NCBI GenBank assembly: GCA_016931875.1
Contig: JAFGDX010000136.1
Span: 1-14,047 of the forward strand
Source: Prolixibacteraceae bacterium
GTDB lineage: Bacteria; Bacteroidota; Bacteroidia; Bacteroidales; Prolixibacteraceae
Length of the DNA: 14,047 bases
Direction of reading: 5' to 3'
The notes under the pieces are model-generated. The model was not told the DNA's origin. It searched no databases and worked only from the letters and a program-made list of their open reading frames with translations. A program made the translations under genes and the position numbers. Of the stretch, positions 1 through 8,037 are shown piece after piece. Positions within the stretch are counted from its first letter, which is position 1. The number at the start of each line of letters is the position of its first letter.

Positions 1-33
1 AGACAGTTAACGTGTAACTTCTTGGTTTTTAAG

Positions 34-108
34 TGGGAACTACTGGATTCGAACCAGTGACCCCCTGCTTGTAAGGCAGGTGCTCTGAACCAGCTGAGCT
101 AAGCTCCC
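34..108 (-). tRNA. tRNA-Val (anticodon UAC)
   Basis: The reverse complement folds as a 75-nt cloverleaf. The acceptor stem GGGAGCT/AGTTCCC contains one G-U pair. The D arm begins GCTC, the anticodon stem is CCTGC/GCAGG, and the loop CTTACAA gives anticodon UAC (Val, GUA codons). The T arm is ACTGG-TTCGAAT-CCAGT and the discriminator base is A. The 3' CCA is not encoded, since the following bases read CTT, so it must be added after transcription. The gene lies downstream of folC on the same strand but has its own promoter at 157-187. Bases 1-33 hold nothing I can identify; another tRNA could follow beyond the edge. Confidence 0.96.
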
Positions 109-156
109 TAATATATTGTCTGTTTCTGAACGTGCTTCCCTTTCGGAAAAGCGATG

Positions 157-187
157 CAAATATAAAACCTATTTTCAGTTCTGCAAA
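157..187 (-). promoter_or_regulatory. Bacteroidota-type promoter for tRNA-Val
   Basis: On the minus strand, TTTG (187-184) is followed after exactly 19 nt by TATATTTG (164-157). This is a full match to the Bacteroidota primary-sigma consensus TTTG-N19-TAnnTTTG. It lies just beyond the folC stop codon and points at the tRNA, predicting a leader of about 40 nt. The leader contains a small hairpin (about 134-152, stem GCTTTTC/GGGAAGC with G-U pairs). Confidence 0.75.
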
Positions 188-205
188 AAAAATGCAAAAA
201 AATAG

Positions 206-1507
206 CTATAAAATTTCAGCAACTACAAAGGTACTTCCTCCCACATAAATTAAATCGTGGCTGCCTGCATTTTTCCTTGCCGCAATAAATGCCTCGGTTA
301 CCGAAGAATAACACTTTCCTTCCAGGCCAAACCGACGGGCTGCCTTGGCAAGAATGTTTTCATTGAGTGCCCGTGGAATATTTGCTTTTGTAAAATAATA
401 CCCTGCGTTTTGCGGAAGTATCGACAATACTTTATCAGGCTCTTTGTCGTTTACCATACCAAAAACAATGTGCAAATTTTTAAACGGCGTTTGTTCAATT
501 TGTTTTACTATTTGCAACATTCCGTCAAAATTATGGGCCGTGTCGCAAACAATTTTCGGATTGGCACCAATAATCTGCCAACGGCCCCTTAATCCGGTTA
601 ATTTCGCTGTCACGGCCAAGCCGTCAAAAACGTGTTGCTGCGAAATGTCCCATCCCCGTTTTTGCATTACTTCAACCGCTTTTAAAACAGCCGGTAAATT
701 TTGTTGCTGATAAAACCCTGTTAAATCCAGCTTTACCCCCGAATAAACAGTTGCCCCGTTTTTCTCCACTGTCATTACCTGGTTACCGTCCATATCAAGC
801 ATTGCATAGGCAACCCGATATTCCTGATCGGCAAAATAGATTTCCGAGCCCGCTTTTTCTGCTACTCTTTTGAAAATATTTTCCGTTTCTTTCTGCGTTT
901 TTCCGGCAATAAGCGGAACACCCGGTTTTATTATTCCTGCCTTTTCAGCTCCTATTTTTTCAAGCGTGTTGCCCAAAAGGGCTGTGTGATCCAAACCGAT
1001 GTTGGTGATAATACTCAATTCGGGAGTAATAATATTGGTTGAATCCAGGCGTCCGCCAAGCCCCACTTCAACAATTGCAATGTCCACTTTCTCGCGGGCA
1101 AAATAATCAAATGTCAGCGCCACCGTCAGCTCAAAAAAAGAGGGTTCAATTTTCCACAATTTATTGCTCTTCCTGAATTCTTTCACCCACCCAATAATTT
1201 CATTTTCCGGAATCATTTCGCCATCTATCCGGATTCTTTCCCTGAAATCTTTTAAATGAGGCGAAGTGTACAACCCGGTTTTATACCCTGCCTTTTGAAA
1301 AATGGCCGCAAGCATGTGCGAAACCGACCCCTTTCCATTGGTTCCGGCCACGTGTATGGTTTTAAATTTCCGGTGCGGATTTCCGTAATAATTATCCAGC
1401 AAAATGGTATTATCCAGGTTGTTTTTATATGCCGCCGGGCCAGTTCGCTGGTACATGGGCAACATGTTGTATAAATAGTCGAGGACTTCTGCGTAGTTCA
1501 ATGTCAA
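206..1507 (-). CDS. folC: folylpolyglutamate synthase / dihydrofolate synthase
   Basis: This Mur-ligase-family enzyme adds glutamate to folates, and in bifunctional forms to dihydropteroate, in the cytoplasm. The P-loop GTNGKGS is at residues 55-61, preceded by the family's YLYNMLPMYQRTG segment. VEVGLGGRLDSTN and ITNIGLDHTALLG, the typical central-domain motifs, follow. The C-terminal ligase domain contains CDTAHNFDG and ends IYVGGSTFVVAEIL. The 433-residue length is normal. No ATG lies near the N-terminus: TTG codons at 1507 and 1501 are the candidates. The second gives MNYAEVLDYL, which matches how Bacteroidota homologues begin, so the true start may be 1501. It is transcribed divergently from the PhoH gene, and tRNA-Val follows downstream. 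Confidence 0.95.
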   Translation of the reverse strand: MTLNYAEVLDYLYNMLPMYQRTGPAAYKNNLDNTILLDNYYGNPHRKFKTIHVAGTNGKGSVSHMLAAIFQKAGYKTGLYTSPHLKDFRERIRIDGEMIPENEIIGWVKEFRKSNKLWKIEPSFFELTVALTFDYFAREKVDIAIVEVGLGGRLDSTNIITPELSIITNIGLDHTALLGNTLEKIGAEKAGIIKPGVPLIAGKTQKETENIFKRVAEKAGSEIYFADQEYRVAYAMLDMDGNQVMTVEKNGATVYSGVKLDLTGFYQQQNLPAVLKAVEVMQKRGWDISQQHVFDGLAVTAKLTGLRGRWQIIGANPKIVCDTAHNFDGMLQIVKQIEQTPFKNLHIVFGMVNDKEPDKVLSILPQNAGYYFTKANIPRALNENILAKAARRFGLEGKCYSSVTEAFIAARKNAGSHDLIYVGGSTFVVAEIL

Positions 1508-1607
1508 AAAAAAAATTTATTAACCGTTGCAAGTTTATTAAAAATAGGAATGAACCGGTACTTTTCCTGCGAATTTTTCTACATTTAAAAAATTCATAAT
1601 CTGAAGT

Positions 1608-2942
1608 ATGTTGAACGCAAATAGTAAAAGTAAAATCTTCATTCTGGATACAAATGTGATTTTACACGACCACACCTGTATTTACCAGTTCCAGGACAAC
1701 GATATTCTTCTGCCAATCACGGTTTTGGAAGAACTGGATAAATTCAAACGGGGAAACGACCTCATCAATTTTCAGGCGCGGGAATTTACCCGGCTGCTGG
1801 ATGAAATTGTGGGAGACGAGTTATTTAATGGTGGAAAATCGCTCGGAAAAGGAAAAGGAAAACTCCGGATTGAAACCGGCAAACCTTTTTCCGACGATTT
1901 AAAAGCTTCATTCCGCGAAGATATTCCCGACCACCGTATTTTGGCCATCGCCGACCACGCATCAAAAAATTACCCCAACCGGAAAGTAATTCTGGTAAGT
2001 AAGGATATCAACCTGCGAATGAAAGCCAAATCGCTGGGTATTCAGGCAGAAGATTACAAAACCGACCAGGTTACTGATGAAAATGTACTGGATAAAACCA
2101 TTACAACACTCGAAAATTTTGATGTCCGGCTGATTGAATTGTTGTATGAACAAGGTTCTTTTGCAGTGGAAGAAATGAAGGACAAATACCAGCCGGAAGC
2201 CAATGAATGCTTTATTTTAAAAGGAAATAACTCCAGTGTTCTGGCACGCTACGACACAAAAGCCGGGAGAATTATCAGGGTAGAAAAGAAAACTGCCTAT
2301 GGAATAAAACCCAGGAATGCAGAACAAACCTTTAGTTTGAATGTGCTGATGGACCCGGAAATCAGGCTGATTGCCCTCACCGGAAAAGCCGGCACCGGAA
2401 AAACCCTGCTGGCTTTGGCTGCGGCTATTGAAATGCACAAAAACTTTGACCAGATTTTGCTGGCCCGCCCGATTGTTGCATTAAGCAACCGCGATTTGGG
2501 ATTTCTTCCGGGCGATGCCTCCGAAAAAATAAATCCGTATATGCAGCCACTGTTTGATAACCTGGGGGTGATAAAACATGTGTTTAATCCGCGCAGCCAG
2601 GAGTATCAGAAAATTGAAGAACTGCAAAAAGAAGAAAAACTGGTGATTACACCCCTGGCATTTATCCGCGGGCGAAGTCTTTCCAACTCCTACTTTATCA
2701 TCGACGAGGCTCAAAACCTGACCCCGCATGAAATAAAAACCATTATTACCCGGGCAGGCGAAGGAACCAAAATGATTTTTACCGGAGACTTACAACAAAT
2801 CGATTCTCCTTACCTCGATATGAAATCAAACGGACTGGCTTACATGACCGACCGGATGAAAAACCAGGAAATTTTTGCACACATCAATCTGGTAAAAGGC
2901 GAACGCAGTTACCTCGCCGAATTGGCCAGCAACTTATTATAG
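1608..2942 (+). CDS. PIN-domain PhoH-family ATPase
   Basis: This 444-residue protein fuses an N-terminal PIN nuclease-like domain (about residues 8-150) to a C-terminal PhoH ATPase domain (about 235-444). The PIN domain starts FILDTNVILHD, with Asp14 the likely first metal-binding acid, and later carries PDHRILAIA and VSKDINLR. The ATPase has Walker A GKAGTGKT at 259-266 and Walker B IIDEAQNLT with Asp366-Glu367. FTGD and QID follow, as expected for PhoH. Proteins of this order (PhoH2/YlaK-like) are described as RNA helicase-nucleases, so action on RNA is a reasonable inference; the substrate here is unknown. The 100-bp gap to divergent folC should hold both promoters, but I found no full-consensus match there. 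Confidence 0.93.
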   Translation: MLNANSKSKIFILDTNVILHDHTCIYQFQDNDILLPITVLEELDKFKRGNDLINFQAREFTRLLDEIVGDELFNGGKSLGKGKGKLRIETGKPFSDDLKASFREDIPDHRILAIADHASKNYPNRKVILVSKDINLRMKAKSLGIQAEDYKTDQVTDENVLDKTITTLENFDVRLIELLYEQGSFAVEEMKDKYQPEANECFILKGNNSSVLARYDTKAGRIIRVEKKTAYGIKPRNAEQTFSLNVLMDPEIRLIALTGKAGTGKTLLALAAAIEMHKNFDQILLARPIVALSNRDLGFLPGDASEKINPYMQPLFDNLGVIKHVFNPRSQEYQKIEELQKEEKLVITPLAFIRGRSLSNSYFIIDEAQNLTPHEIKTIITRAGEGTKMIFTGDLQQIDSPYLDMKSNGLAYMTDRMKNQEIFAHINLVKGERSYLAELASNLL

Positions 2943-2946
2943 GAAC

Positions 2947-2976
2947 TTTGCAGTAAGCAGCTTTTTTCTACCTTTG
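2947..2976 (+). promoter_or_regulatory. Bacteroidota-type promoter for mtaB
   Basis: TTTG at 2947-2950 and TACCTTTG at 2969-2976 are separated by 18 nt, close to the consensus TTTG-N19-TAnnTTTG. The site starts 5 bp after the PhoH stop codon and ends 32 bp before the mtaB start, so mtaB (and possibly the phosphatase gene behind it) can be transcribed independently. Confidence 0.65.
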
Positions 2977-3008
2977 CACTCTATTTAGAATCATTCAACT
3001 TTAAAGGG

Positions 3009-4307
3009 ATGGAATACAAGGGGAAGAAAGCTGCTTTTTACACGTTGGGGTGCAAGCTGAATTTTTCTGAAACATCGACCATTGCTGGCAGTTTCAGGGA
3101 AGTAGGATTTGAACAAGTGGATTTTAAGGAAAGAGCAGATGTATATGTAATTAACACCTGTTCGGTCACCAACCAGGGCGATAAGGAAAGCCGCAATATT
3201 ATTCGAAGAGCTGTCAAAAAAAACCCAAATGCCATGGTGATTGTAGTGGGTTGCTATGCACAATTAAAACCGGAAGAAATAGGACATATTGAAGGGGTGG
3301 ACTGGGTGCTCGGAACACAGGAGAAATTTCATATTCCTGCCTATCTCGGAAATCTGGAGAAAAAGGAGAAAACCCAGATTCAAACCACCAGACTTGCCAA
3401 CATAAAAAGTTACCACAAAGCCTTTTCGTGGGGCGACCGGACGCGGAGTTTTCTAAAAATTCAGGACGGATGCGACTATTACTGTTCGTTTTGTACCATT
3501 CCGTTTGCCCGCGGACGCAGCCGTAACGATACCATTGAAAATACCGTTTCCGAAGCAAAAAAAGCGGTTGACAAAGGGTTCAAAGAAATTATACTGACCG
3601 GCGTTAATATTGGCGACTTCGGAAAATCGACCGGCGAAAACTTTCTCGACCTGTTAAAAGCGCTTGAAAAAGTAGAAGGACTAAAAAGATTACGCCTTGG
3701 CTCCATTGAACCCAACCTTTTGAAAGATGAAATTATTGAACTGGTGGCGCAGTCGGAGGTAATTATGCCCCATTTTCATATTCCGTTGCAGGCTGGTTCT
3801 GATGAGGTTTTGTCGCTCATGAAACGAAAATATTCCACCGGTTTGTTTGCCAAACGAATTTATAAAATCCGCGAAATTGTACCCCATGCTTTTATAGGGG
3901 TGGATGTAATTGCCGGCACCAACGGCGAAACAGAAAAACTGTTCCAGGAATCGTATGATTTTATTAACGGGCTTGAAATTTCGCAACTGCATGCGTTTAC
4001 CTATTCTGAAAGAAGCGGCACCCAGGCCTTAAAAATCCCCTGGGTGGTTGATGTGGAAGACCGTAAACACAGAACACAAATGTACATTAACCTTTCAGAG
4101 AAAAAATTACGGGCCTTTTATGAAAAACATTTACATTCAGAACAAACCGTACTTTTTGAAGCACAAAAAAACGGCGAAAACATGAGTGGATTCACTGAAA
4201 ATTATATTAAGGTGGAAATCCCGTACAACGATAATTGGATAAATGAACTAAAAAAAGTAAAACTAAAATCAGTTCTTCAAAACGGCCATGTTTCGGCAGA
4301 GCTGTGA
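3009..4307 (+). CDS. mtaB: tRNA (ms2t6A37) methylthiotransferase MtaB
   Basis: MtaB is a radical-SAM enzyme that adds a methylthio group to t6A at position 37 of tRNAs reading ANN codons. The N-terminal MTTase domain carries YTLGCKLNFSET (Cys15), INTCSVTN (Cys51) and GCYAQ (Cys82), the three ligands of one iron-sulfur cluster. The radical-SAM domain carries CDYYCSFC, with Cys155, Cys159 and Cys162 as CxxxCxxC, then IPFARGRSR. FHIPLQAGSDEVLSLMKR and GVDVIAGTNGET are typical MTTase signatures. The GCKLN form and lack of a long C-terminal extension favour MtaB over MiaB or RimO. The C-terminal region (from about 375) is a degenerate TRAM-like tail. It has its own promoter, and the phosphatase gene follows after 31 bp. 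Confidence 0.93.
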   Translation: MEYKGKKAAFYTLGCKLNFSETSTIAGSFREVGFEQVDFKERADVYVINTCSVTNQGDKESRNIIRRAVKKNPNAMVIVVGCYAQLKPEEIGHIEGVDWVLGTQEKFHIPAYLGNLEKKEKTQIQTTRLANIKSYHKAFSWGDRTRSFLKIQDGCDYYCSFCTIPFARGRSRNDTIENTVSEAKKAVDKGFKEIILTGVNIGDFGKSTGENFLDLLKALEKVEGLKRLRLGSIEPNLLKDEIIELVAQSEVIMPHFHIPLQAGSDEVLSLMKRKYSTGLFAKRIYKIREIVPHAFIGVDVIAGTNGETEKLFQESYDFINGLEISQLHAFTYSERSGTQALKIPWVVDVEDRKHRTQMYINLSEKKLRAFYEKHLHSEQTVLFEAQKNGENMSGFTENYIKVEIPYNDNWINELKKVKLKSVLQNGHVSAEL

Positions 4308-4338
4308 TCTTTTTTATTAGTTTTACCTCAAACCAAAA

Positions 4339-5157
4339 ATGATGGATTACAAAAAACTATGCTTCAGCGTTCAGGAAGTGGCCAAAAACGCAGGGAATTT
4401 TATCCGCAACGAACGCGAAAAAATATCATCGGATGATGTGGAACTCAAAAGTGTGGCCAGTTTGGTAACCTATGTCGACAAAAATGCCGAAAAACAAATT
4501 GTGAAAGCATTGAGCCAGCTCATCCCCGGTTCAGGATTTGTGGCCGAGGAAGGAACAGCAAGTTCAAATAACGAAAAATACAAGTGGTTTGTCGATCCGC
4601 TGGACGGAACCACAAATTATATTCACGGAATTACACCCTATTCAGTAAGCATTGGCCTCTCCGAAAACGATGAACTTGTTCTTGGCGTGGTTTACGATGT
4701 GGACCGGGATGAGATTTTTTATGCCTGGAAAGACAGCCCCGCTTATTCCAACGGCAAAGAAATAAAAGTTGCCACCGCACAAAAATCAGAAGATACCCTC
4801 ATCGCTACCGGTTTTCCGTATTACGATTTTGAAAAAACCGACTTGTACATGGAGGCACTTAAGGAATTGATGAAAAAAACCCGCGGTATCCGGCGTTTGG
4901 GTTCGGCTGCCATCGACCTTTCGTATGTGGCCGCCGGACGTTTTAATGCTTTTTATGAACATGCCCTGCACGCCTGGGATGTGGCTGCAGGCGTTTTTAT
5001 TTTACAACAGGCCGGCGGGAAAGTTTCCGATTTTAACGGCGGAAACAACTGGCTTTATGGCGGCGAAATCATTGCAGCCAGCAACAACTATTTTCCTGAG
5101 TTTTTTGGAATTGTGAATCACTATTTAGGAAATGACAACAAATTCTCCGTAATTTAA
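4339..5157 (+). CDS. inositol monophosphatase family protein
   Basis: This is a 272-residue Mg2+-dependent phosphomonoesterase of the IMPase/SuhB/CysQ superfamily. Metal-binding motifs are in order: VAEEGT (the Glu of motif 1), DPLDGTTN at 86-93 (Asp86, Asp89) and HAWDVAAG with Trp213-Asp214. The EEG, DPLDGTTNY and WDxAAG forms fit inositol-1-phosphatase-like enzymes. Substrate cannot be fixed from sequence: myo-inositol-1-phosphate, or PAP/fructose bisphosphate in relatives. Two ATGs in tandem (4339 and 4342) could both start it. It follows mtaB by 31 bp and may be read through from it. A weak TAGTTTTA box at 4318-4325 has no good upstream partner. The last 18 residues after FFGIVNHYL look variable. 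Confidence 0.9.
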   Translation: MMDYKKLCFSVQEVAKNAGNFIRNEREKISSDDVELKSVASLVTYVDKNAEKQIVKALSQLIPGSGFVAEEGTASSNNEKYKWFVDPLDGTTNYIHGITPYSVSIGLSENDELVLGVVYDVDRDEIFYAWKDSPAYSNGKEIKVATAQKSEDTLIATGFPYYDFEKTDLYMEALKELMKKTRGIRRLGSAAIDLSYVAAGRFNAFYEHALHAWDVAAGVFILQQAGGKVSDFNGGNNWLYGGEIIAASNNYFPEFFGIVNHYLGNDNKFSVI

Positions 5158-5343
5158 ACAGGCAAAAAACTGCAAATGCTTTTTAATTTTTACGATTTCT
5201 CTGCTAACTGATGCATGCGGCAAACTATTAATTTCGCGGTGACCCGAAAATTCTGCTTTGCCCCTTCGGTTTAAGCTGTTAAATTCAACTCAGTTTTAGG
5301 CAGATTTTGTAAATTGCACCCATATCAAAAAAGAAAGAAACCA

Positions 5344-5820
5344 ATGGCCGAAAAAGAAATTGCCTTATTAAAAGAACAAATTGCCCGGCTCGATGAAAAA
5401 GATTTTGATTTGGAAGCCTGGAAAAATCACACCATCCTTTTTTTGGAACGGATTTTTGGGAAAGAGAGCTCCAGGATAAAAATGATAAAAGAACTGCACT
5501 ACGATTATTCGAGCTGGAGTTTGCGCGACACTGCCGCCGCCGGAAAAACAAAAGACAAAGACCCCGTGCGAATGCAGGCCGATGAAATCCTCAGGGCATC
5601 GGTGGCTGAACTGGAAAGCCTGGGATTGCCGGAAAACAAAAAGGAACAGGAAAAAATAAGGGAATTACTTCAGGACGAATTAACCGGGAAACAGCTAAAA
5701 GAAATTGAAACACTGGCCCATTCCGAAAATGCGGAAAAAATCGCGAAAATAGCTGATATTCTTGCCAAACTTGAAAAAGAAAACCTGGCCTTTATTATTG
5801 CAAAACTCCTCACCAGCTAA
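5344..5820 (+). CDS. hypothetical helical protein
   Basis: I do not recognise a named family. The product is about 158 residues, strongly charged and almost all helical, with no membrane segment or signal peptide. Distinct patches are an N-terminal helix ending in a Trp (LEAWKNHTILFLERIFG), HYDYSSWSLRD in the middle, and two Lys/Glu-rich helices to the end. I chose ATG 5344 (MAEKEIALL) over the in-frame TTG 30 bp upstream at 5314: that TTG lies in a TAAATTGC stretch that resembles a promoter -7 element, and the extra residues (HPYQKRKKP) look like untranslated leader. The glycosyltransferase gene starts 9 bp after the stop codon, so the two are probably co-transcribed, but that link says little about function. 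A role in nucleic-acid or defence biology is not supported by anything visible. Confidence 0.8.
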   Translation: MAEKEIALLKEQIARLDEKDFDLEAWKNHTILFLERIFGKESSRIKMIKELHYDYSSWSLRDTAAAGKTKDKDPVRMQADEILRASVAELESLGLPENKKEQEKIRELLQDELTGKQLKEIETLAHSENAEKIAKIADILAKLEKENLAFIIAKLLTS

Positions 5821-5829
5821 CCGAATCCA

Positions 5830-6879
5830 ATGACTCAAACAACAAAAGCAGCCATTGTTATTTTAAACTGGAACGGAGCTCAGCTTTTTGACACTTACCT
5901 CCCTTCGGTCATTAAAAATTCCACGGGCAATCAGGTTGAATTGTATGTAGCCGACAATGGCTCGACCGACCATTCCATCGCCCATCTTCAAAAAAAATAC
6001 CCCCAGGTAAAGATTATCGATCTGGGAAAAAACTACGGTTTTGCCGAAGGGTACAACCGCGCGTTGCAACAAATAAAAGCCGATATTTTTGTTCTGCTGA
6101 ATTCGGATGTGGAGGTAACCCCCAACTGGTTGGAAAAATGCCTCTCGCTTTTTGAAAACAATCCGAAAATGGCAGCCGTTCAGCCCAAAATACTGAGCTA
6201 CGAAAAGCCCCATTTATTTGAATATGCCGGAGCCGGCGGAGGTTTTATCGATAAATACGGATACCCGTTTTGCCGTGGCCGCATCCTCAACCAGATGGAA
6301 CCCGATGTGGGGCAGTACAACACGGCAACACCTATTTTCTGGGCCAGCGGCGCCTGTATGTTTGTAAAAGCCGAAGCATTTGAAAAAGCCGGCGGCCTCG
6401 ACAGCGATTTCTGGGCCCACATGGAAGAAATTGACTTGTGCTGGCGGATAAAAAACCTCGGCTACGAAGTGTGGTACCAGCCTGAAAGTATTGTTTTTCA
6501 CCTGGGCGGTGGAACCCTCTCGTACGGAAGCCCCCAGAAAATATACCTGAACTTCAGAAACAATCTTTGGATGCTTTTTAAAAATCTGCCCAAATACAAA
6601 TTCAAACGTATATTTTTTACAAGAATGATTTTAGACGGGGTGGCTGCAGTTAAATTTATTGCCGGATTTGATTTCCTTGAATTCTGGGCCGTGTTCAAAG
6701 CGCACATCTCTTTTTACAAAATGCTGCCCGTACTCATCCGCAAAAGAAAAGCAGTTCAGCGGCAGATGGTGGTAAAAGATCATCGCGAAGTGTACAGCAA
6801 AAGCATCATGTGGAAATTTTTTATTCAGAAAAAAAGAAAATTCTCCGACCTTTATTTTGAACTGGATAAAAAACAGTAA
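5830..6879 (+). CDS. family 2 glycosyltransferase (rhamnosyltransferase-like)
   Basis: This is a 349-residue GT-A fold transferase using a nucleotide-sugar donor, likely acting on cell-surface polysaccharide or glycolipid at the cytoplasmic face. Visible are the opening strand AAIVILNWNG, VADNGSTD with Asp42 and Asp47 (nucleotide binding), and FAEGYNRAL. LLNSDVE holds Asp93 as the DXD-equivalent. ASGACMFVKAEAF and MEEIDLCWR (Glu199-Glu200, Asp202) match the acceptor/catalytic ED region of WcaA/RfbN-like enzymes. FHLGGGTLSYGSPQKIYLNFRNNLWMLFKN is typical of the same subgroup. A hydrophobic stretch near 270-300 may sit against the membrane, without a clear transmembrane helix. No other polysaccharide genes are in the window, so this is not part of a visible O-antigen or capsule cluster. 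Confidence 0.92.
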   Translation: MTQTTKAAIVILNWNGAQLFDTYLPSVIKNSTGNQVELYVADNGSTDHSIAHLQKKYPQVKIIDLGKNYGFAEGYNRALQQIKADIFVLLNSDVEVTPNWLEKCLSLFENNPKMAAVQPKILSYEKPHLFEYAGAGGGFIDKYGYPFCRGRILNQMEPDVGQYNTATPIFWASGACMFVKAEAFEKAGGLDSDFWAHMEEIDLCWRIKNLGYEVWYQPESIVFHLGGGTLSYGSPQKIYLNFRNNLWMLFKNLPKYKFKRIFFTRMILDGVAAVKFIAGFDFLEFWAVFKAHISFYKMLPVLIRKRKAVQRQMVVKDHREVYSKSIMWKFFIQKKRKFSDLYFELDKKQ

Positions 6880-6915
6880 AAGAAAACCACTGGTAAAAAT
6901 ACAAACCCGAAAAAA

Positions 6916-7359
6916 ATGGAAAAGCTGGTTTACGAAGAAAAGATTTATACCTACCACATCGATTTTGTGGGGCATGTAAACAATATCATTTACATTCAGT
7001 GGATGGAAAACGGGCGTATGAAACTGCTGGAAGCAATGAATCTTCCGGTAACCGAAATAGATTCCGGAGAAGGGATTGTTCCGGTTTTAACCGAAACAAA
7101 CATCAGCTATAAAAAACCGTTTTTTCTGCACAATTCGGTAAAAATTGAATTGTGGGTTTCAAAACTCAACAATGCGTCGGCCATCATGGAATTTCGTTTT
7201 TACAATGAAAACCATGAACTGTGTGCCACCGGATGGCAAAAAGGGCTTTTTATCAACCGGCAAACCATGAAACCCACACGTTTAAGCGGCCGGCACCGAC
7301 AAGCGTTCGAAAAATTCCTTCACCGGGTGGAGAATGGTTTTTCTTCTTCTGATATCTGA
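6916..7359 (+). CDS. acyl-CoA thioesterase (4HBT / YbgC-FadM type)
   Basis: This 147-residue single hot-dog domain protein should hydrolyse acyl-CoA thioesters. The signature is YHIDFVGHVNNIIYIQWMENGR near the N-terminus. Asp16 is the expected catalytic acid, followed by GHVNN and a YxxWxExGR helix, as in the 4-hydroxybenzoyl-CoA thioesterase family. ISYKKPFFLHNSVKIELWVSKL and IMEFRFYNENHELCATGWQKGLFIN are the usual core strands. Acyl specificity is unknown. It starts 36 bp after the glycosyltransferase on the same strand and ends 39 bp before the cobalamin-sensor gene. Length and start (MEKLVYEEKI) are normal for the family. Confidence 0.88.
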   Translation: MEKLVYEEKIYTYHIDFVGHVNNIIYIQWMENGRMKLLEAMNLPVTEIDSGEGIVPVLTETNISYKKPFFLHNSVKIELWVSKLNNASAIMEFRFYNENHELCATGWQKGLFINRQTMKPTRLSGRHRQAFEKFLHRVENGFSSSDI

Positions 7360-7398
7360 AGTCAAACCACAATTTGTATCTTTAGCCAAACCAAAAAA

Positions 7399-8037
7399 AT
7401 GGCAACTGAAAATCCAATATTAAAACCTCTGCTTTCCGGGAATCATAAAGCCAGTTCAAAAATTGTAACTGACATGATGAGTGAGTCGGTTCCTGTAAAA
7501 GAAATCTACGAAAGAGTTCTCAAACCTGCTCTTTATGAAGTAGGCGAACTTTGGGAACAAAATAAAATAAGTGTGGCAACTGAGCATTTGGCTTCGGCCA
7601 TCGTTGAATCACTTATGAACGAAATTTACCTTCAACTCAGAACATCAAAAAAACCAGAAAAAACAGCAGTTGTAACCTGCCTCGAAAACGAACATCACCA
7701 GATTGGGGCACGTATGGTTTCCGATATTTTTGAATTGAACGGGTGGAATGTATATTTTTTGGGAGCCAATACACCCCAAAATGACCTGCTGAATTACATC
7801 CGGATGGTAAAACCTCAGCTTGTTGCCATTTCACTCAGCATTTATTTTCATCTTCCCACGTTGGAGTCAACACTTAACCAAATCAGCTCTGAATTTCCAA
7901 AACTTCAGGTTCTTATTGGAGGGCAGGCTTTTTTAAGAGGTGCTCTGAAAATTTTGTCAAACTACCCGGGTATTACTTACCTGCCAGACCTCAATGCCAT
8001 TGAAAACTTTTTAATTCAATACAAACATGGACTATAA
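7399..8037 (+). CDS. stand-alone cobalamin-binding sensor (CarH-like B12 domain)
   Basis: This 212-residue soluble protein is made only of a helical cap (about 8-85) and a B12-binding Rossmann domain (about 88-210). The cap has Trp52-x9-Glu62-His63, the Wx9EH motif that shields the adenosyl group in CarH-type B12 photoreceptors. The Rossmann domain has Glu98-x-His100-x-x-Gly103, where His100 is the expected lower axial cobalt ligand. It is followed by GARMVSDIFELNGWNVYFLGANTP. Ser145-x-Ser147, then 26 residues, then Gly174-Gly175, corresponds to the usual SxL-x(26-28)-GG. The MerR DNA-binding domain of CarH/LitR is absent, so output must go through a partner. The first gene of a three-gene operon, it overlaps the next by 11 bp. 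Upstream, TATCTTTA at 7377-7384 may be a -7 element, but no good -33 box is present. Methionine-synthase or corrinoid-protein roles are less likely, since no methyltransferase genes are near. Confidence 0.9.
   Translation: MATENPILKPLLSGNHKASSKIVTDMMSESVPVKEIYERVLKPALYEVGELWEQNKISVATEHLASAIVESLMNEIYLQLRTSKKPEKTAVVTCLENEHHQIGARMVSDIFELNGWNVYFLGANTPQNDLLNYIRMVKPQLVAISLSIYFHLPTLESTLNQISSEFPKLQVLIGGQAFLRGALKILSNYPGITYLPDLNAIENFLIQYKHGL

Noticed and set aside
257..710. Two overlapping plus-strand open frames opposite folC
   Set aside because: Cys- and Arg-rich low-complexity translations without motifs, entirely antisense to conserved FolC sequence.
1508..1607. Consensus promoters in the folC/PhoH divergent gap
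   Set aside because: TACATTTA near 1580 and similar boxes lack a properly spaced TTTG partner on either strand, so no promoter is called.
5314..5343. TTG at 5314 as the start of the small helical protein
   Set aside because: The codon lies in a TAAATTGC stretch resembling a promoter -7 box, the added residues look non-conserved, and a good ATG follows at 5344.
5158..5343. Possible terminator or small RNA in the 186-bp gap after the phosphatase gene
   Set aside because: Only a bulged, AT-rich stem near 5165-5185 is visible and no matching promoter was found.
7399..8037. Corrinoid protein of a methyltransferase system (MtaC/MtbC-like)
   Set aside because: The cap carries Wx9EH, typical of sensory AdoCbl domains, and no methyltransferase or corrinoid-activation gene is nearby.
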